In this document: positions 22,891 through 33,249 of the stretch, piece after piece | Layout: every line of letters begins with the position of its first letter | How positions within the stretch are numbered: the stretch's first letter is position 1 | Origin: Ceriagrion tenellum | Taxonomy: Eukaryota; Arthropoda; Insecta; Odonata; Coenagrionidae | Length of the DNA stretch: 64,000 nt | NCBI GenBank assembly: GCA_963169105.1 | Contig: OY720635.1 | Coordinates: 125,469,894 to 125,533,893 of the forward strand | Direction of reading: 5' to 3' | The notes under the pieces: model-generated | The model's database searches: none | Told to the model about the DNA's origin: nothing | Seen by the model: only the letters and a program-made list of their open reading frames with translations | Position numbers and translations under genes: made by a program

Positions 22891-24008
22891 AAAACTGTGA
22901 CTTAACCTCACCACATCCCAGAAGAGGTCACTAAACTCAGTCAAGACCTGAGTTACTCAGTCGCCAGGGAAGCATCGCTGGTCAGGTGAGCGAGGAACTG
23001 CACGACGGCTTAATTGTACTGAACGTTCACCATTTTCCAGCCCCAGAGGAGGCATCTACGGTTCCCCCAGGGGCATAAAACTGGCATACTCAGGCTTGAA
23101 TGTCAGCTTTCATTGCAAGTGACTTCTTCTTACCCAAAAATATGGTAGCTTTAACCAAACTAATCACCATCATTGATCATATAATAGTAAGATTGGTTGA
23201 CTGCAGCCTTTCACCCTTCCCTATCTAATGCCAATTCCCTTACCTCCTGGTATCTCTTCCTATGTCATTTTACTGACGACGTAAAAAACATACTATTAAC
23301 CCCTTTGTACTACGGTAGACTAGATCGCGCCAATAAAATTAGAGAGCTAGATTGTAGAACCGATAGGTATAAAATGTCATTTTTTCCGCGTACCATTCGG
23401 GACCATAACAGCTGTGATCGTCGTCATGAATAGTTCAAGTATTGACAATAGGCAGGCAGTAAATCTTTCTCATTATATTCTCTACTCTCTTATTTACGCA
23501 TGATGTAAATATTGATGTTCTTATTTATGCATGATATTTTGAATCTGTAGTAGTAGTCTTTGTATCCCTTGCATGTTGGAACGATTGAAGATAGAATGTT
23601 TCTTGGGTATTAGATTTTTAATTGGCGCTTTGCATGTGTCGTACGCGGGTTTTAATGTAATGTCGGTGTTCTACCATATCATTCATGCATGCCTGGTGCG
23701 AAAGCACCCCCTGCCACACACCCTTTGGGTGGCTTGCAGGGTATGACGTAGATGTAGATGTATGTGCTTCCCTCTACATTTGGTCCCTGAACTTATTCCT
23801 GGGTCTTCCTGTGGGGACTATTCCCTCTATTTTACCTTCAGTCGTTCTTCACAAACCCATTGTGTCTCAAACCAATGTAATATGAATGAAATTTTGGTGT
23901 TTCCATCCAAAATTTATGAAATTCGAGGCAAAAACTCTGGCAGATGATATTAATCGATTTGAAAAAAAAATGTATCTGTAATGTCCATGCGGGAGGGCCA
24001 ATTTTTCC
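22891..24008 (-). repeat. LINE-1-type 3' end and UTR, split by a GATGTA-tailed insert
   Basis: Nearly the same sequence occurs at 42505-43108, and part of it at 43112-43330. Shared traits are CATTTTCCAGCCCC, TTCCCCCAGGGGCATAAAAC and TTGGTTGACTGCAGCC. On the minus strand the distal part encodes the end of the LINE protein (RGRPRNKF-type block, then a W.QSTNL end as at 60265-60665). The copy is interrupted at 23266-23760. Confidence 0.7.
23266..23760 (+). mobile_element. Insertion with hairpin and (GATGTA)n 3' end
   Basis: The paralog at 42505-43108 reads straight through this point. TATGT flanks both sides (23261-23265 and 23761-23765), giving a 5-bp duplication. The 3' end has a GGTGCGAAAGCACC hairpin, then CTGCCACACACCCTTTGGG, then GTAGATGTAGATG. 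That hairpin plus microsatellite end is typical of a retroposed element. A partial relative lies inverted at 24561-24629. No reverse-transcriptase motif is present in these 495 bp, so the copy is either 5'-truncated or non-coding. Confidence 0.7.
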
Positions 24009-24381
24009 GGGTATTTCAATTCCCTTCCAGAAAAAAATGGCAAAACAACCCACCCAAGTCGATACCACGTGCCAAACCATGCAACACAATCACCTCATTC
24101 CTCCCAACTCTGTTGCAAGAAGTTATTGCATTCCGACGAAACTTCCTCCTTTCCTGCGAGGCAGTCAAGCAACCAACCGCGTGGTGACGACGGTAATATG
24201 CGGTTATTTCCGATTAACGATACGGATCCCACACCTCACCGCTCCCAGTTCGCACGAACTAAAATTTAGAGGATTTTCGGAACGGAGTGAGGGAAATGAA
24301 ATACGTGAAAGAGTGCGGGGAGGAAATCATCCAGATAGAGGGTATGAGAATGATAAAATAACATGTGGAAGATAAAAGTAT

Positions 24382-24556
24382 AACCGTTGCCTAGTGAGTA
24401 AAGGACTCGGCTACTAACAGAAGAGTCCCTGGTTCAAATCCGAGTAAAGGTCTTCGAAAGCGTATTATCTAAGATCCAAAAGCTAAAACATTACAGATAA
24501 ATATTGTAGACCTTTTCTGGAATTCACGGGTAGGAGAGCGAACATTTATTACCAAA
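24382..24556 (+). repeat. tRNA-derived SINE, family B, copy 1
   Basis: The tRNA-like head runs from ACCGTTGCCTAGTGAGTAAA (A-box region) to the B-box GGTTCAAATCC at 24431-24441. The body has TCGAAAGCGTA, AGATCCAAAA, ATATTGTAGACC and CACGGGTAGGAGAG. The body recurs without the head at 25028-25145, which shows a repeat family and not a single tRNA gene. Confidence 0.75.
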
Positions 24557-24560
24557 TTTA

Positions 24561-24629
24561 TACATCTACATCCACTAAGTACCCAACGAGCCGCCCCATG
24601 GGCGTGTGGCAGGGGGTGTTAGGACACCA
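24561..24629 (-). repeat. GATGTA-tailed element 3' end (truncated)
   Basis: On the minus strand, a GGTGTCCTAACACC hairpin is followed by CCCCCTGCCACACGCCC and then GGATGTAGATGTA. It is the same arrangement as the 3' end of the insert at 23266-23760. Confidence 0.65.
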
Positions 24630-25027
24630 GCCGTGTATAAATGTAAGGAATAAGGTTTTGGGAGGTGAAATGGTGACTTTTATTATTAGCGTGTATTTAG
24701 TGGAGCTCAGTTTTTATTGTGATCGCTTAGTATTGTGCGCGGAAAGAATGAGTTTTTAGTACCTATCTGTTCGGAAATGCATTTCTCTCAATTTATCGCT
24801 TCAGTCAGACCCAGAGATGTAGGTGTCATGATAATATTCACCGTGTCGCTCTGAAACACACCAGTTCTGAATTTTTCAAGCAAGCTAAGCCTAGTGTGTA
24901 GCCCACGAGTCTCAAGAGGCTCCCACCCTAATCCCTTTAAAAGTTGTGAAACACCTTTTTTGATGATTTAGACCATGTCAGGTAAAATAATGCACTTTGG
25001 CTAAAATAATCGTGTCAATTTGTTGAT

Positions 25028-25145
25028 AAGTCATCGAAAGCGTACTTTTTTAACATCCAAATGTGTAATATTAGACATATATATTGTAACCCTTCCTGGA
25101 CGCTACGGGTAGGAGAGAAAAAATGTATTTAACCCTATTTCTGCC
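25028..25145 (+). repeat. SINE family B, copy 2 (body only)
   Basis: TCGAAAGCGTAC, AACATCCAAA, ATATATTGTAACCC and CTACGGGTAGGAGAG match the body of the copy at 24382-24556. The tRNA-like head is missing. Confidence 0.65.
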
Positions 25146-25439
25146 GAAATAATACAATTTTGTTCAAATGATTGAGTCAATTTGTTTATAACTCGACAGC
25201 GGCTTAGGATATGCGCGTAAATTATCACCTTCTCTTGGTTTCCAGAATGAATTCACTGTATTAAAAAAACGACATTTCGGTTTGCAATAAGAATATTATC
25301 CGTGCGAAGCGTTTAAATACCTGAGTTTGCGAAAATTAGGGGAAAGAGATTTAAATGTATTTTTTCGAAACTATGACGCGGCGGGCACGATAACTGTAGG
25401 CAAACCATTACATAATCATTGGTCGTTTAATCTTCAGAT

Positions 25440-26025
25440 TGGTTGACTGCAGCCCTCCTTCCTTCCCTATGTGATCCCCTAGGTCCCATACCTCCTGGTG
25501 TCTTTCCCCATGTACTTCTCTCTTTATTTGGTCCATGAACTTATTCTTGTGTCTTCCTCTGGGGACTTTTTACTCTATTTTGCCTTCAATTATGTTCTTC
25601 AGAAATCAGGGTGTGTCCAATCCATCTGCTTCTTCTTTTCTGTATGGTGTTCCATTTGGTCCTTTCCTCTTCTACTCTTCTGCACATTTCATCATTTATT
25701 ATTTTGCCCGTCCATTTCATCTTCCACATCCTCCTCTAGCACCAGTTTTCGAAAGCTTCTAGTCTTTTACGGTCAGCTTCTCCAATGGTACATGCTTCCG
25801 ATCCATAGAGTGCCATGCTCCACGCGAATGTTTTCACATACTGTTTCCTAGTTTGTATTCCTATCTTCTTTCTCCGTCCCACCTGATGCTACTTCCGAGA
25901 TAGGCGAACTAATTCACTCACTTAGAATTCTCCCCTCCCAGAGAGACTTCTGCATTCATCTTTCCCCATCCACATACGAAGATTTTAGTCTCTCCTCCAT
26001 ATATTTCCGTAAAAAAGTGTAATTC
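25440..26025 (-). pseudogene. Non-LTR retrotransposon RT C-terminal fragment (LINE-1 type)
   Basis: The minus strand, read across frames, contains KIFVCGWGKMNAEVSLGGE near 26000-25935, FAYLGSSI near 25912, GIQTRKQYVKTFAWSMALYG near 25860-25800, the GEADRKRLEAF block and a WRRM-like block. All fit the region downstream of the reverse-transcriptase core in LINE polyproteins. Stops and frameshifts interrupt it throughout. The half at 25762-26025 is almost identical to block B (43655 onward); the rest is more diverged. Confidence 0.75.
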
Positions 26026-26538
26026 CAACAGCACGTAATAAAACTATTTGGATAGCTACAAATAATAAAATAATAGCCTCATCTATCATGCAGACGTGTG
26101 ATCATGACGTAAGTGCGTGTGACCCAACAAGCAAGTGGGTCTTTCGTCGATTCAAGTCGGGAGAAAACGGCGGCCACGTCTCCCTCAAAGCCGATAAATC
26201 CATACAAACAGGTGCTCTCCGCTGCACGTTTCATTCACGTCGAGAATCTTCGCTCGGTGGTCGATTAGCACGAAATAACCTCATAACAGGAAGCAATAAA
26301 ATTCCAAGACCCGATCAATCGACTTTTTTTCCCCACCATTTAATTCAATGGGGGCTTTTTTTACCATGCTGTTGAGATTGAGTCTCAAAAGGAAACAAAA
26401 TGATACCGAAAATGAATAGGTATTGGTATTGTTTTTACACGAAGGAATAACAGAATTGGAAGGAGATATTATGAGAAATTTGATAAGGATGATAATGTAG
26501 CGCTGATAGGTATTCCAGACACCGTCACTGACGGCGCC
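25762..26538. repeat. Recent duplication, block A
   Basis: Near-identical to 43655-44425 over about 0.77 kb. It covers part of a LINE fragment plus about 500 bp of unrelated sequence that includes GCAGACGTGTGA, CGTCGAGAATCTTCGCTCGG and GACCCGATCAATCGACTTTT. Block B lacks a short GGTATTGTTTTT-type stretch. Differences are scattered single bases. Confidence 0.85.
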
Positions 26539-27480
26539 TTGAGAGAGCCACGCTCCTCACGAGGATTTTCACAAAAAATTGCATTATATAAGATAAATAA
26601 CTTTGAGTATGATAGGAAATCTGGGAGTACACACGTACTCGTATAAATACGAATCATATCCATCTGCCGTCGGACTACTATCTTAAAAGCACTGCGCTGC
26701 CAAGGAACCAAATAGATAAAGTGTATTCTATAGATTTAGTCTATTCTATTCTATGGATCCTACTAATAACCAAGCGGAGGCGAAATTTTACTCGCAATTT
26801 GTACATAGAAAAAAAATTGCTCCAATTGTCTAAACTTCTTTTTAATATGAAACCTATTCAATAGCACTTCAACAAGTGCACTGAACGACGCCCAGGAAAC
26901 CCATGGAGCTTCCAATTGCTACGGAACACCGCCTCCGCAGAGTGGAAACGCGTCGTTTTTCCGACCTCTCGCTCACCATGAATCGTATAAAAATACAAAG
27001 AGAACGCCGCGAGATGCGCTGGAAGCAATATGAGAAAGAAGAGAAAATTTCACCCGGATAATCGAGGACCTGAAGACGATAGCCAGCGGGTATTAGAGAC
27101 TATACTTTGCGATCGTTATCTCAGATGGACCGACCGTAATAGTGCATGATATCAAATTTCTCTATGTCCTCCATTTGCCTTACTAGTAGGAGTCAGCCGG
27201 TAATTCTGGAGCGCGGTCATCCACGAATGCACGCGGAAAGCCAGTGATTGTGTAATTCTCGATCAAAGAAACTTGTCTACAAAGCACTGCAAGTTTAGCG
27301 TCGAAAAAAACTCAAATCGGAAAATTTTGAGGGCAAAACGACAGATTTAATTTCAGCTTTGCATAACACCTTCAGGTTAGACAGGACTGACGGATATAGG
27401 GAGGCAAACTGTGGCGCAGATGCAGTAGGATTAGCTTTTAGGTTCTCCCACGTAAGAGGAAAAATGATAAAAGCATACTC
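26539..27480. other. No gene recognised
   Basis: One 80-codon minus-strand frame (26469-26711) without a domain. A pentameric ATTCT run lies near 26736-26750. Confidence 0.4.
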
Positions 27481-27483
27481 TGC

Positions 27484-27560
27484 GACCGTTAAAACTTTTT
27501 CTCAGCGAAACTGACCCACACCAGAAGATGGATTGGCGACCGAAACTGGTGGTGACTAAC
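27484..27560 (+). repeat. Possible Penelope-like 3' terminus
   Basis: CAGCGAAACTG then CCAGAAGATGG then CGACCGAAACTGGTGG follows the 'tgaagatgg...gaaac' layout of Penelope-like termini. The element at 27573-28555 is inserted right beside it. Tentative. Confidence 0.3.
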
Positions 27561-27572
27561 TTAATAAACGAC

Positions 27573-28555
27573 TAATATTTTATTGTTTACGACCCGGGTT
27601 TCGTCACGTTATGACATCTTCAGGTACAAGTATTATCCCGAATTTCGCCAAGCACCTGCTGGACCAAAAACATAGGAGTGACTTCATACCGGTGGTCCTT
27701 CACTCAGAAAGAAATTGGAGGAGACTCGACGCCTTGGAATCGCTGGAGATCATCCAGCACTTCAAGAACAACGTGCCCCTGGCGAATGAGCAATTGTTTC
27801 CTTCCCACTCCCCCTTATTCTTTATCCCACTAAATGAACTATTTCCTCGGTGACAACAGTGCTTCTCACTCCACCCCCCCCCCTTTAACGGTCTTCCCAG
27901 TCTCAACGGTTTTCCATGTAAGTCATCATCATCAATAGCCATAAACAAAGTTCCCAAGTGCTTTCCCCTCCAATTGGAGTTCACCCGCATCAATATCCCG
28001 GACTGCTAATCTCAGGGACTTGTGAATACATTGTATATAATCCTTTACCTATTTAAGGTTTTCCGAGTAATTAAAATATCACTGAGCATCAACAAAGAAC
28101 TTTCCACTCCATTCGAACTGTACTCTCATCAATAGCCTGGACTTACTAATCACCGTCGACCTGTGTATACATTGTTTTTTTTTAATTTCTAAGGAAAAAG
28201 TATGTTTGTTCTTCCTATTTTTCCCCTGCCACTTTCCGCCGTTTGGGTTTTTTCTCCAATCAGCCCAACGATTCCCCTACCCCCCTCGCCGACCTCTCCC
28301 TACCTGCCCCTTACCCATTACACCATACTCCAAAGGTTTTTCCTTCTCCTCCCCCTTCCCTTCCCCGCCTTCCTCTGCACCTGATTCTGTATATATGTAT
28401 ACCCACATGGGATAATATTTGTACCTGAAGATGTCATTACGTGACGAAACCCGGGTCGTAAATAATAAAAATATTAGTGGACCATTACATAAAAGTTCTT
28501 GATTTCCCATATGGAGAGGTTCCACAAAGTGAAGCCTGAATTTATTAGTTACATT
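27573..28555 (+). mobile_element. Penelope-like element PLE2, 5'-truncated, inverted ends, 12-bp direct repeat
   Basis: TTAATAAACGAC flanks both sides (27561-27572, 28556-28567). The left arm (27573-27625) and 28421-28475 are inverse copies containing GACCCGGGTTTCGTCACG and ACATCTTCAGGTAC. After the right arm an 80-bp extension precedes the direct repeat. Coding sequence for the end of a GIY-YIG domain follows the left arm, then a long C-rich 3' untranslated stretch. Inverted partial terminal repeats and 5' truncation are known traits of Penelope-like retroelements. Confidence 0.75.
27611..27853 (+). pseudogene. PLE2 polyprotein C-terminus (end of GIY-YIG domain)
   Basis: The frame opens inside the inverted arm, so its first few residues are not genuine. 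From about residue 8 it reads like the last part of a Penelope endonuclease: FAKHLLDQKH, then SDFIPVVLHSERNWRRLDAL, then ESLEIIQHFK and PLANEQ. The conserved glutamate of the RLDALESLEI block and the NEQ end fit the family. The GIY and YIG motifs and the whole reverse transcriptase are missing, so it cannot be functional. Confidence 0.75.
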
Positions 28556-28760
28556 TTAATAAACGACGAAAGTCACGAAGGAGAAAGGAGGGGTTACCAG
28601 CTAAATATATGTTTTTGGCAATTTTCTGAGAAACATGTCTTTCTGGGAAAGATCAAAGTTTCACTATCTTGCATTACGAGTACTTTCAAGTCATAAGCGT
28701 TCTGCATAGTTGTTTGGGTCTAAGCATTGTGCTTATCACATGCAAATAACGTGAAGTATT

Positions 28761-29644
28761 AGCTCGTAGGCTTCCGCGGATGCAGTGTTGACTGTTACTT
28801 TTTACGGGATTCATTCCGCGATGTATGTTTTTTTAAACAACAATATTTCGCTGGTCCTCCTGCCAGCTTCATCAGGTTCACTGAACTGCTTTATTTGTCT
28901 CGCTCGTCTGGTTTCCGACGTGAATACATCTTAAAAACGGCACGGAAAGAAGAACTAAATTCTCTCGGGGTCCGAAATAAAAATCCCACGGACCCGACAG
29001 AAAACAGAGAGAAACCTAAGGCATATGCCACTCTCCCTTATGTGTCTGGAACGACGGAGAAAATCTCTAGAGTTCTGTCGAGGTATAACGTGGCTAGCAG
29101 ATTCACGTGCACAACGAAGACAGGGGACGTACTTCGGAAAGCCAAAGACCCGCTTCCACGGAACCTCTACGGAGGAATATATGAAGTTTTGTGTAGCTGT
29201 GGACAATCATATGTAGGCCAGATATGCAGAGCCCTAAAAATACGCCTCCGAGAACATCAACGGGCAATTAAAAATAATAATTACCGCATTTCTGCAGTAG
29301 CCGAACACCATCTCAGCGGCCCCACTCATAATTTCAACTTTGAGGAGACAAGATTAATATCTAGGGAAATACGCTATTACCCAAGATTATTAAGGGAGGC
29401 TGTAGAAATTGCGAAGAGACCGGAGAACGTCAACCGAGAAGACGGTTACAAGTTGAGTAGCAGTCTAAAACGAATTTTTTCAAATTCATATTCCGGCAAC
29501 AATGGGAGTCCAGACTTATATATAAAGACGAGCGAGACAAATAAAGCAGTTCAGTTAACCTGATGAAGCTGGCAGGAGGACCAGCGAAATATTGTTGTTT
29601 AAAAAACATACATCACGGAATGAATCCCGTAAAAAGTAACAGTC
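28761..29644 (+). mobile_element. Penelope-like element PLE1, 5'-truncated, inverted ends, 13-bp direct repeat
   Basis: AACGTGAAGTATT flanks the element (28748-28760, 29645-29657). Arms at 28787-28909 and 29526-29647 are near-perfect reverse complements of about 122 bp, with CCTGATGAAGCTGGCAGGAG and CAGCGAAATATTGTTGTT. The left side has an extra 26 bp before the arm starts, resembling the short extension reported for Penelope terminal repeats. Between the arms lies an intact GIY-YIG coding region. A minus-strand relative lies at 45233-45655. Confidence 0.85.
28895..29563 (+). CDS. PLE1 polyprotein fragment with complete GIY-YIG endonuclease domain
   Basis: This 222-residue open frame is the C-terminal part of a Penelope-like retroelement protein. 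The endonuclease would cut target DNA during retroposition. Visible motifs are GGIYEV (residues 93-98), CSCGQSYVGQ (100-109, the YIG motif as YVG), R112 in CRALKIRLREH, H121, then AVAEHHLSGPTHNFNFEE, RLLREAVEI with the catalytic-type glutamate, and NREDG near the end. Residues 47-92 (LPYVSGTTEKISRVLSRYNV onward) match the linker after the reverse transcriptase. There is no ATG at the start; the frame opens within the left inverted arm, so the reverse-transcriptase part has been lost. The domain reads through without stops, suggesting recent insertion, but no autonomous function is expected. Confidence 0.85.
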   Translation: MSRSSGFRREYILKTARKEELNSLGVRNKNPTDPTENREKPKAYATLPYVSGTTEKISRVLSRYNVASRFTCTTKTGDVLRKAKDPLPRNLYGGIYEVLCSCGQSYVGQICRALKIRLREHQRAIKNNNYRISAVAEHHLSGPTHNFNFEETRLISREIRYYPRLLREAVEIAKRPENVNREDGYKLSSSLKRIFSNSYSGNNGSPDLYIKTSETNKAVQLT

Positions 29645-29659
29645 AACGTGAAGTATTGA

Positions 29660-31290
29660 CCGATTAGTGAATTAAGGCAGGAATTTCGAGCAAAAACGTC
29701 GTCAAAAATCATTTCGAAAGATCGACGCCATTTATGTTCGGACGAGTCCACGACCACACTGCATATAGATTTATATTAATACGGAATTCCGACGATATAG
29801 GGATATTAGCACTTGGATGGTTGGTTGTTAAGGGATTCAACCGGGAGCTAAGATCATTCGCGCCATTACGGACAGGTGTGTTTGCTTCCGAGGAAAGTGA
29901 TTGGGGAAAAAAGGATGGGTGGAGGGAAACCCGCCGTCGACAGGAGCCTGCTATGAACGAAATGCGTGAAGGAGACCACGGTTTCAGGCACAATTCGATG
30001 AATGGAATACCTGGACTACTCCCCACAAGACACCTAAGTAAGAGTCAATATTTCACTGAAAAATCTCTGGGATTTGGACCTGTGCTCCTGGGTTGGGAAG
30101 CAAGTGCTCCAGCCAAATCTCCAGCGTCATCTAGGACTCAAGTCGAATGATAATTAAGTTTACTGTCACCATTTACCAAGGCCACATTCCAAAAAGTTAA
30201 AAGCTTTAAAAGTTAAACAGTTGAAAAAGGCTTTCCAATTTACCCGGGGATCGAAGTTTGAGGAGAGGCGAACTGTCTCCGACTTGAATTCACTCGATAA
30301 ATCTCAAATTGGCATTATCAGAATGCATTTATTATGCAATTCATTTATTAGTTTGTTCCTCGTATAAGCACAAACACACAAAAGTAAATATTATAAAATT
30401 TCAAAACGAGGGACATAGGTTCCCCAAAGGATAACATCCTGTTTGGGGTTAACTGACTCTTCTTTGTCCAACAAAATCACATGAATATAGAAAACAACAA
30501 AAATAAGTCACTGTGCCGCAAATAATAAATAACTTTACAAAAATTATCAGTGGACACAAGAAATATAAATAATAAGAGGATGAAAAGGGAAAAAACATTG
30601 ATAATGCCGGAACACACAGCAGAATCAGAATTAGGATCACTGCAATTTAGAGGGATAGTTATAGCTTTAGAGGATTATGATACATTAATTATGTATCATG
30701 AACCTTTTTTGCAGGAAAATAATCTAAAGTGAATAACTACAAGCAAGCATAACATGCACCACACAAAATAAAACAACGCATTGCGACGACGTCAACCTTC
30801 CTCCATTTCCGTACGCTCGAACATATTCGAGACGTTTCTTGAATAGGGCACTAGAGGCGTTTCGCCTAACGGGACCTCTCACTTCGTCCATTATAAATAT
30901 CACTCGATTAAAATTAAACGCGCTCATAGATGTTTTGGACAATAACATATTAGAAACGTTCAAGGCATGCCAATTGCAACGAGACCAAGAACGAGATCTT
31001 ACAATGTCCCAGTTTTGAAATGCAATAATTTTAAATAATTAATAATAACTTAATTTATATGAAACATACAAAGGTGAAACTCGCACAATCTATAGCAAAC
31101 ATATCTATCCTCCATGTAGAGAAATATAGTTGTCATTGAAGAACTTTTGTTTGCGTTACAAGGTATCAAAGTCGGAGCTTTTCCCGCGCGCCGTAAATAA
31201 CCGGTACTTTTTACGTAATAACTGTAGTAAAAAATATAAAAATTCATCAACAAAATTAAAATTTGCCATTACATGACGTAGAAATGAATG
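29660..31290. other. No gene recognised
   Basis: A 138-codon plus-strand frame at 29734-30150 shows no domain. The AT-rich stretch 30330-30560 has a TTCATTTATTAGTTTG start resembling antisense LINE 3' ends, but nothing firm. Confidence 0.35.
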
Positions 31291-31329
31291 GGAAAAATGA
31301 GGGTGTCATTAGGTTTTCTGTAAGTCTTT

Positions 31330-31880
31330 TCGTTAACTTTTTATTTGTACCCAAACTCGAGTGCACATAATTTCTGCGCCGACAGTATGTGCCGGTGGTC
31401 ACGTGTTACGGGACGAGCGAGAGATTCCGATGGGAAAGGGGGCGTGGTGGATAAGGAGAGCTTATGATGGAGCGGTCTGGGAAATAGGCGGGGTGAGGGG
31501 GAGTGAGTGGGAAAGAAGAAGGGATTCCCCGCCTCGTGTCTCCCATGGAATGGGAAGGGGGCGCCGCCGTGCGCGCATAATCGGTTTTTCGCTGGGAACC
31601 GGGACGAGGGAGAGACCGCGTCTCCCGGAAATATATTAAAGCCGCGATCTCTTGGGTGCCTTGACCATTCCAGTTTCGCTCCCTTTATTAGTCCCACCGC
31701 TTCCGCCATGGGGATCATCAGACGATAGAACCGCAGATGGCGGCGTGGATCGTCGATTCGCAAAGGACGGAAAAATACTTTTCCTCCTCAGACCCAACTA
31801 TTCCAGGCACGTCCGCGTTAGATCTAGTACATCCGATCTCTTTCACGTGGCTGGTGACCTGATGTCCGTCTGAGATGAGT
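31330..31880 (+). promoter_or_regulatory. GC/CpG-richer segment with candidate core promoter
   Basis: This block is clearly richer in G, C and CpG than its surroundings, for example GGGCGCCGCCGTGCGCGC near 31559. TATTAAA at 31634-31640 is followed by CCATTCC at 31665-31671, a YYANWYY initiator at about +1. No long frame with a domain follows; the ATG at 31708 opens only six codons. It may be a promoter of an unseen transcript or simply a GC-rich repeat. Confidence 0.25.
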
Positions 31881-31995
31881 ACCTACCTGCGAGCTAATGC
31901 GGCTCTTTTAGGCCTGCCTCTCAGCTGCCAAGATATTTGAAATAAACTCTAGAAAGTGATATTGTCACCCTACTAGAAAACTACACTGAAATAGG

Positions 31996-32085
31996 ATGAA
32001 AAATCTAACAACATACACGATAGGAATGACACTATTTAACCATGAAAAATCTAACAGCATACACGATAGGAATGACACTATCATA
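31996..32085 (+). repeat. Tandem duplication, 46-bp unit x2
   Basis: ATGAAAAATCTAACA.CATAC followed by ACGATAGGAATGACACTAT occurs twice in direct tandem, beginning at 31996 and 32042, with few differences. Confidence 0.8.
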
Positions 32086-33060
32086 CCATTGAACCGCAGT
32101 GCACCCAATGCATGCTCAAGAGTGGTTTGCATCTCGTTCCGGACAATAGGGCAGTGCACGACTTGATTTATTTGCGCATTAGAAAGTTTACGCTAAAAAA
32201 GAAATATCGGCAATGTCACTTGAATCTTTCACGGCCAGTATATATGCATAAAATCCCTATAAAGAGGTAAACTTTTACGTTACGCTGAAACACCCACCCG
32301 CCATGTAGGTTGGATGGTGACGTCACAAGGCACTACCATGTCGCCGCGACAGTAGCTTTGGTCGTCGTGTTGATGGAATCAGCGATATAACATTATTTTT
32401 GAGATCGAAAAAATGCTTCGATATGCTGGAAGACATTAAAAGACGTGGTTTGAATGATACATTGTTCCTTAATATTGATCCGAACGCTTAAATAAGGATT
32501 TCTTTCGTACCTAAAGCCAGTAACGGACGGAAATTCACGGGTAACGGACGGAATGCTAGCTTAACATCACAAGTTAAATTCCCGGCAATGACGGAGGTTT
32601 TATATCGAAATCCTATTCCTTGTCAAGGTGCCTGGTGGCAAGACCTTTAAGGGCAGCATTCCATCTATCAGGTGTGATATAAAACCATGGCATCCTTGAA
32701 GACTTTCGTTAACGCCAACCCGAATTTCTTCCCTCTGTTTCCGAAAAAATGCTACCAACATTATTTCCTTTTTTCAGTTTCATTAATGAATTAAAAAAAC
32801 TAATGACCGAGAGAGAGAGTGAATCCGCTGATGTATTGTGCTGACTCTACATTTGTTCTGGACCAGCAGTCCAAAGATGGCCATCGATAAAAATCTTCAA
32901 GTTAAAATTCTCGCATTAAAGATTGTTGTAATTGAGTTGGGAGGTGAACGGAACAGCAAAAAATCGACGAATATGAAAATATCGATAGCTGTTATCGGTA
33001 ACCGTAACTTATCGAGTCACGTTAAGACATGCATGAGCAAATATTCAAACATGGCGGGTG
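32086..33060. other. No gene recognised
   Basis: GTAACGGACGGAA occurs twice near 32520-32552. There are no domains, and frames are under 80 codons. Confidence 0.4.
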
Positions 33061-33075
33061 AATTTTTTTGAAGAT

Positions 33076-33247
33076 ATTGCCATGAGAAAAATTCGGCCTC
33101 GACCGGCCGGCCATTAAGATCTCGTTGCCTTGTATCCACCAAAATTGCCATGGAAATTAGGAAGCCTGGATAGCGTAGTGGTCTGCGCATTGGTCCAAAG
33201 GTCCTTGGTTCGATTCCCGGTCTAGGCCGAATTTTTCTCATGGCAAT
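33076..33247 (+). repeat. tRNA-derived SINE, family C, with inverted partial copy
   Basis: The head has A-box TAGCGTAGTGG (33171-33181) and B-box GGTTCGATTCC (33208-33218). Downstream, AGGCCGAATTTTTCTCATGG (33224-33247) has an exact inverted copy at 33076-33099. The element therefore looks like a head-to-head pair or a SINE with inverted ends. No other copy was found in the window. Confidence 0.65.
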
Positions 33248-33249
33248 AC

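Noticed and set aside
26088..26375. 95-codon frame conserved in both duplication blocks (also 43942-44235)
   Set aside because: The blocks are recent near-identical copies, so an open frame in both is expected; differences frequently change the residue and no domain is visible.
28260..28420. Pro/Ser-rich small frames
   Set aside because: They arise from the C-rich 3' untranslated part of PLE2 and are open in several frames at once.
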